44,188 nt of DNA from Clostridiales bacterium (GTDB taxonomy: Bacteria; Bacillota; Clostridia; Oscillospirales; Oscillospiraceae): contig JALFJQ010000037.1 in assembly GCA_022775085.1 (NCBI GenBank), forward strand, positions 1-44,188. The letters run 5' to 3'. The first letter of the stretch is position 1. Each line of letters opens with the position of its first letter. This document shows, in pieces, positions 39,909 to 44,188 of the stretch. A program made the translations under genes and the position numbers. The notes below the pieces were generated by a model. It saw nothing but the letters and a program-made list of their open reading frames with translations. It was not told where the DNA came from and ran no database searches.

Positions 39909-41132
39909 ATGAATAACAAGGATTCCATCAAGAAGATCGTGCTGGCTTATTCCGGCGGTCTGGATACTTCCATCATCATCCCCTGGCTGAAGGAGAACTA
40001 CAACAACCCCGAGATCATCGCTGTGGCCGGCAACGTGGGCCAGGCTGATGAGCTGGAGGGCCTGGAGGCCAAGGCCATCGCCACCGGTGCAAGCAAGCTG
40101 ATCGTTGCCGATCTGGTGGACGAGATGGTGGACGAGGTCATCATTCCCTCCCTGAAAATGGACGCCAAGTACGAGACCTACCTGCTGGGCACCGCTTTCG
40201 CCCGGCCTGTCATCGGCAAAAAGCTGGCCGAGATTGCCCTGGCTGAGGGTGCCGACGCCATCGCCCACGGCGCTACCGGCAAGGGCAACGATCAGGTGCG
40301 GTTCGAGCTTGCCATCAAGCGGTTCGCGCCCAACATGAAGATCATCGCTCCCTGGCGGGAGTGGGACATCAAGTCCCGGGACGAGGAGATCGACTACGCC
40401 GAGGCCCACAACGTGCCCCTGAAGATCAGCCGGGAGACCAACTACTCCAAGGACAAGAACCTGTGGCACCTGAGCCATGAGGGCCTGGATCTGGAGGATC
40501 CCGCCAACGAGCCTGACTACGACAAGCCCGGCTTCCTGGAAATGGGTGTGTCCCCCGTGATGGCTCCCGACGAACCCACCTATGTGACCATCGACTTCGA
40601 GGCCGGTGCCCCCGTGGCTGTGGACGGCGAAAAGATGAAGGCTTCCAAGATCATTGAGAAGCTGAACCAGCTGGGCGGCGCCAACGGCATCGGCATCATC
40701 GACATCGTGGAGAACCGTTTGATCGGCATGAAGGATCGGGGCGTGTACGAGACCCCCGGCGGCACCATCCTGTACTTCGCCCACCAGCAGCTGGAAATGC
40801 TGACCGTGGACAAGGATACCCTGCATGTCAAGCAGAAGTTGGCCGTTGACTACGCCGACCTCATCTACAACGGCAAGTGGTACTCCCCCCTGCAGGAGGC
40901 ACTCACCGCCTTTGCCAACGAGAGCAACAAGTACGTCACCGGCTCTGTGAAGCTGAAGCTCTACAAGGGCAACATCATCCCCGCCGGCACCACTTCTCCC
41001 TACTCCCTGTACTCCGAGAATCTGGTGACCTTCGGTGAGAGCGACTACGACCAGAATCAGGCCGCCGGCTTCATCAACCTGTGGGGCCTGCCCACCAAGG
41101 TGCAGGCGCTGCGGGAGCAGGGTAAGCTGTAA
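39909..41132 (+). CDS. argG: Argininosuccinate synthase
   Basis: 407 residues, full length. ATP-pyrophosphatase loop [19 protein letters not shown] (about 9-27); citrulline/aspartate-binding [14 protein letters not shown] and the [17 protein letters not shown] region; dimer contact at LWGLPTKVQ near the end. It joins citrulline and aspartate using ATP, the penultimate step of arginine synthesis. GGAGG lies 8 nt before the ATG at 39909; the longer frame covers the operator. Strongly GC-biased third positions (nearly all C or G) mark it as highly expressed. argH follows after 102 bp containing a hairpin repeat. Confidence 0.97.
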   Translation: MNNKDSIKKIVLAYSGGLDTSIIIPWLKENYNNPEIIAVAGNVGQADELEGLEAKAIATGASKLIVADLVDEMVDEVIIPSLKMDAKYETYLLGTAFARPVIGKKLAEIALAEGADAIAHGATGKGNDQVRFELAIKRFAPNMKIIAPWREWDIKSRDEEIDYAEAHNVPLKISRETNYSKDKNLWHLSHEGLDLEDPANEPDYDKPGFLEMGVSPVMAPDEPTYVTIDFEAGAPVAVDGEKMKASKIIEKLNQLGGANGIGIIDIVENRLIGMKDRGVYETPGGTILYFAHQQLEMLTVDKDTLHVKQKLAVDYADLIYNGKWYSPLQEALTAFANESNKYVTGSVKLKLYKGNIIPAGTTSPYSLYSENLVTFGESDYDQNQAAGFINLWGLPTKVQALREQGKL

Positions 41133-41150
41133 ATAATGCAAAATGCAGAA

Positions 41151-41200
41151 TGCTGAATGCAAAATGCGGCTTGAATTGAGCTGTAATTTTGCATTCAGCA
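41151..41200. repeat. Hairpin repeat between argG and argH
   Basis: TGCTGAATGCAAAAT (41151-41165) is perfectly inverted at 41186-41200 around 20 nt; the left arm is also a small tandem (GCAAAATGCAGAATGCTGAA). It could modulate the argG:argH ratio, but has no U-run and is not a terminator. Confidence 0.65.
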
Positions 41201-41234
41201 ATTCGCGTTCCACTGACGAAAAAGAGGAGAGACT

Positions 41235-42608
41235 ATGGAAAAGATGTGGGCCGGGCGGACCTCCGGCGCGACAGACAGCATTGCGGATGATTTTAATTCC
41301 TCCATCCGCTTCGACTGCCGAATGTACCGGCAGGACATCACCGGCTCCATGGCCCACGCAGCCATGCTGGGGGCACAGGGCATCATTGCCCAGACTGAGG
41401 CCGGCCGGCTCATTGACGGCCTGCAGGGCATCCTGGACGATCTGGATTCCGGCGCACTGGAATTTGACATGGGCTGCGAGGATATTCATATGTTCGTGGA
41501 GCAGGTGCTGACCCAGCGACTGGGCGACGTGGGCAAGAAGCTCCATACCGCCAGAAGTCGTAACGATCAGGTAGCGCTCGATCTGCGGATGTACCTGAGG
41601 GAGGAAATTGACGAGATTTCCGCTCTTGTGAAGGCTGTGCTGAAAGCGGTTCTGGCTCAGGCGGAAGCCAATAAGGAGGTCATTCTTCCTGGCTACACCC
41701 ATTTGCAGCGTGCCCAGCCCATCCTGTTCTCCCACCACCTGATGGCCTACGCCATGATGCTGCTGCGGGATTTGGGTCGGCTTTCCGACTGCCGCAAGCG
41801 GATGAATGTGTCCCCCATCGGTTCCTGCGCCCTGGCCGGCACCACTTACAACACCGACCGCCGGTTCGAGGCGGAAAAGCTGGGCTTTGACGACATCACC
41901 CGCAACTCCATTGACGGCGTGTCTGACCGGGACTTCTGCGTGGAGCTGATGAGTGCCCTGTCTACTCTCATGATGCACCTTTCCCGATTCTCCGAGGAAA
42001 TCATCCTTTGGGCCAGCTGGGAATTTAAGTTCGTGGAGCTGAGCGATGCCTATACCACCGGCTCCTCCATCATGCCCCAGAAGAAGAACCCCGACATGGC
42101 GGAGCTGGTTCGCGGCAAGACCGGACGGGTCTACGGCGACCTGATGGCTATGCTCACCACCCTGAAGGGCCTGCCCCTTGCCTACGACAAGGATATGCAG
42201 GAGGATAAGGAAGCGGTGTTCGACGCGGTGGACACCGTGAAGATGTGCCTGAAGGTCTTTGCTCCCATGCTGGCTACCATGACCACCCGGCCCGACAACA
42301 TGAAAAAGGCGGCTCAGGGCGGCTTCATCAACGCCACCGATTTGGCCGACTATCTGGTCAAGAAGGGGATGCCCTTCCGCAGCGCCTACAAGATTTCGGG
42401 GCAGCTGGTGGCAAAGTGCATTGCCGAGGGCTGTGTGCTGGAAACCCTGCCCATGGAAACCTACAAGCAGTATTCCGATCTCTTTGAAGAGGATCTGTAT
42501 CAGGACATTGATCTTCTGACCTGTGTCCAGAAACGGATCTCCGAGGGCGGCACGTCCGTGCAGTCTGTGGAGGCACAGATCGCCTACGTAAAGGAGCAGC
42601 TGGCATGA
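41235..42608 (+). CDS. argH: Argininosuccinate lyase
   Basis: 457 residues. Fumarase/aspartase superfamily: MWAGRTSGATDSIADDFNSS at the start, HTARSRNDQVALDLRMYL (about 105-122), GYTHLQRAQPILFSHHL (about 154-170) with the catalytic region, and the signature GSSIMPQKKNPDMAEL (about 276-291) with the catalytic serine. It splits argininosuccinate into arginine and fumarate. GAGGAGAGACT precedes the ATG. Its last codon overlaps argC by 4 bp (ATGA), showing one operon. Confidence 0.97.
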   Translation: MEKMWAGRTSGATDSIADDFNSSIRFDCRMYRQDITGSMAHAAMLGAQGIIAQTEAGRLIDGLQGILDDLDSGALEFDMGCEDIHMFVEQVLTQRLGDVGKKLHTARSRNDQVALDLRMYLREEIDEISALVKAVLKAVLAQAEANKEVILPGYTHLQRAQPILFSHHLMAYAMMLLRDLGRLSDCRKRMNVSPIGSCALAGTTYNTDRRFEAEKLGFDDITRNSIDGVSDRDFCVELMSALSTLMMHLSRFSEEIILWASWEFKFVELSDAYTTGSSIMPQKKNPDMAELVRGKTGRVYGDLMAMLTTLKGLPLAYDKDMQEDKEAVFDAVDTVKMCLKVFAPMLATMTTRPDNMKKAAQGGFINATDLADYLVKKGMPFRSAYKISGQLVAKCIAEGCVLETLPMETYKQYSDLFEEDLYQDIDLLTCVQKRISEGGTSVQSVEAQIAYVKEQLA

Positions 42609-43522
42609 CGAAGGTATTTATTGACGGCAGCGCCGGAACCACCGGCCTGCGAATTCGGGAACGCCTTGCCGGACGAAAGGATCTGGAAGTGCTGACCTTA
42701 AGTGAGGAACTGCGCAAGGATGCGGATGCCCGCCGGGAAATGCTGAACACGGCGGATATTGCTTTCCTGTGCCTGCCCGACGCAGCGGCTGTGGAAGCGG
42801 TATCCCTGATTGAAAACGACCAGACGGCAGTGATCGATACCTCCACCGCCCACCGGGTCAGCCCCGGCTGGGCCTACGGATTCGCGGAGCTGTCCCGGTC
42901 GCACCGGCAGGCCATTGTTTCTTCCAAGCGGGTAGCCAACCCTGGCTGCCACGCCAGCGGTTTTATCGCGGGGGTCTACCCTCTGGTGAAGAATGGCGTG
43001 ATCTCCGCGGATTTTTCCCTGACGGCCTACTCTCTTACCGGTTACTCCGGCGGCGGCAAGAAGCTGATCGCGGAATATGAGGACGAAAACCGGGATCCGC
43101 GCCACGAAAGCCACCGCATTTACGGTACAAATCTTGTACACAAGCACCTGCCGGAAATGCAGAAGCTCTGCGGCCTGACGAAAAAACCGGTATTTTCCCC
43201 AATTTTGGGCGACTTTTATGCCGGCATGGCAACATCTGTTCTGCTCCCTGGCATTGATGCAAGCACTGCTTGGGAAGCCATAAACGATCACTACGCGGGG
43301 CAGAAACTGGTCAGCGTTGCCCCGCTGGGCGGCGATGAAGCCGTCATTTACGCCAGCACTTACGCCGGGAAGGACACCATGCGCATTCAGGTCAGTGGGC
43401 AGCAGGACCAGTGTATGGTTACGGCGATTTTCGACAATCTGGGCAAGGGAGCCTCCGGCGCGGCGATTCAGAATATGAACCTGCTGCTGGGGCTGGACGA
43501 GACCACCGGACTGTCTCTATAA
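42605..43522 (+). CDS. argC: N-acetyl-gamma-glutamyl-phosphate reductase (short, type 2)
   Basis: 305 residues, the short type-2 ArgC. NAD(P)-binding GSAGTTGLRIRERL (about 8-21) and the catalytic cysteine in VANPGCHASGFIAGVYPLV (about 117) are present, with SLTGYSGGGKKLI following. It reduces N-acetylglutamyl phosphate to the semialdehyde, the third step of ornithine synthesis. Type 1 enzymes are about 340-350 residues; the missing part is in the N-terminal domain. Coupled to argH (4-bp overlap), followed by argJ after 15 bp. Confidence 0.95.
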   Translation: MTKVFIDGSAGTTGLRIRERLAGRKDLEVLTLSEELRKDADARREMLNTADIAFLCLPDAAAVEAVSLIENDQTAVIDTSTAHRVSPGWAYGFAELSRSHRQAIVSSKRVANPGCHASGFIAGVYPLVKNGVISADFSLTAYSLTGYSGGGKKLIAEYEDENRDPRHESHRIYGTNLVHKHLPEMQKLCGLTKKPVFSPILGDFYAGMATSVLLPGIDASTAWEAINDHYAGQKLVSVAPLGGDEAVIYASTYAGKDTMRIQVSGQQDQCMVTAIFDNLGKGASGAAIQNMNLLLGLDETTGLSL

Positions 43523-43537
43523 AGATAGGAGAGAATT

Positions 43538-44188
43538 ATGAAGGTAATTGAAGGCGGTGTCTGCGCCGCGAAGGGTTTTACCGCCAACGGTGTCCACTGC
43601 GGCATCCGGAAAAACCAGACCAAAAAGGATTTGTCTTTGATTTTCAGCAGCGTGCCATGTAGCGCCGCTGCTGTATATACCACCAATCTGGTGAAGGGCG
43701 CGCCCCTGACCGTGACGAAAAAGCACCTGAGCAACGGCATTGCTCAGGCGGTGATCTGCAACAGCGGCAACGCCAACACCTGCAACGCAAACGGCATCGA
43801 AATTGCCGAGGAAATGAGCGCTCTGGCAGCCAAGGCCCTGGGCATTTCCCCCGAGGACATGATCGTTGCCTCCACCGGCGTCATCGGTCAGCCCCTGTCC
43901 ATTGACCCCATCGCGGCGGGCCTGCCGGAGTTGGTTGCGGGGCTGTCCACCGAGGGCGGCAAAGCTGCTGCCGAGGGCATCATGACCACCGATACGGTTA
44001 TGAAGGAAGTGGCAGTGGAGTTTACTCTGGGCGGCAAGGTCTGCCATCTGGGCGGCATCGCCAAGGGCAGCGGCATGATTCATCCCAACATGGCCACTAT
44101 GCTGGTGTTCCTGACCACCGATGCGGCCATTTCTCCTAAAATGCTCCCAAAGGCCCTGTCCGGGGACATCGCGAACACCTTCAATATG
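43538..44188 (+). CDS. argJ: Bifunctional ornithine acetyltransferase/N-acetylglutamate synthase ArgJ (3' end outside window)
   Basis: 217 residues visible, running to the last base in frame. MKVIEGGVCAAKGFTANGVH then AAVYTTNLVKGAPLTV, AVICNSGNANTCNANG and VASTGVIGQPLSI are characteristic; KGSGMIHPNMATML (about 177-190) contains the Ala-Thr self-cleavage site, whose Thr becomes the nucleophile. Full length is about 400 residues, so about half is missing beyond the edge. ArgJ recycles the acetyl group in ornithine synthesis. GATAGGAGAGAATT precedes the ATG. argB and argD are expected next. Confidence 0.96.
   Translation, partial: MKVIEGGVCAAKGFTANGVHCGIRKNQTKKDLSLIFSSVPCSAAAVYTTNLVKGAPLTVTKKHLSNGIAQAVICNSGNANTCNANGIEIAEEMSALAAKALGISPEDMIVASTGVIGQPLSIDPIAAGLPELVAGLSTEGGKAAAEGIMTTDTVMKEVAVEFTLGGKVCHLGGIAKGSGMIHPNMATMLVFLTTDAAISPKMLPKALSGDIANTFNM

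Noticed and set aside
39801..41978. Minus-strand open frame of 725 codons opposite argG/argH
   Set aside because: Shadow caused by the biased codons of argG; spans the promoter and operator.

Overview
The window looks like a chromosome segment of a GC-rich, low-oxygen Firmicute of the class Clostridia, most likely order Oscillospirales (gut Ruminococcaceae/Oscillospiraceae type). This rests on gene order, strong AGGAGG ribosome binding sites, TTGACA-17-TATAAT promoters, Clostridia-style gene sets (hup-rqcP, recJ-relA-dtd-hemZ, infC-rpmI-rplT, ruvCAB, argGHCJ) and several families of short palindromic intergenic repeats. The taxonomic call is inference; there is no rRNA gene here.

Layout. Positions 1-1943 hold the decayed end of a mobile island abutting a tRNA-Trp gene: a truncated tyrosine integrase, the N-terminal stub of an adenine-type DNA methylase, an XRE repressor with a palindromic operator in its own promoter, a truncated glycine-rich membrane protein coupled to it, and the tail of a convergent gene. 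Two tRNA genes (Trp, CAU) follow. Then a minus-strand block: rqcP, hup and a MATE/SpoVB-type lipid flippase (2195-4394), and the recJ-relA-dtd-MBL hydrolase-hemZ-amidohydrolase series (4789-13047), preceded by an AI-2E/YtvI-like membrane protein. From 14.3 kb the plus strand carries an ACT-domain protein, a catalytic-domain-only aspartate kinase, the infC-rpmI-rplT translation operon with an attenuator leader and an apparent AUC start codon on infC, a pseudouridine synthase and a GNAT acetyltransferase. A HAD phosphatase lies convergent. A 47-residue membrane protein is coupled to ruvC, followed by ruvA and ruvB, a double zinc-ribbon protein, and a MarR-controlled heterodimeric ABC exporter.

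From 27 kb there is a YibE/F membrane protein and a secreted alkaline phosphatase (minus strand, with PhoP-like boxes), a metal module (free-standing HMA chaperone plus Zn/Cd P1B-ATPase), glycerol kinase, mnmA (minus), a 1143-residue secreted protein (degenerate lysozyme-like domain, an InlB-type repeat and about ten SH3 modules) behind a perfect WalR box, and an ArgR-controlled arginine operon argG-argH-argC-argJ that runs off the right edge.

Most of the window is core metabolism and information processing. The unusual material is: the island remnant at the left edge; two copies of an approximately 170-bp terminal-inverted-repeat element (27091-27259 and 34515-34684, opposite orientations); at least four other short inverted-repeat families in the intergenic gaps; an amidohydrolase lacking two metal/catalytic residues; and the secreted SH3 protein. 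I saw no CRISPR array, rRNA, complete prophage or complete new defence system.
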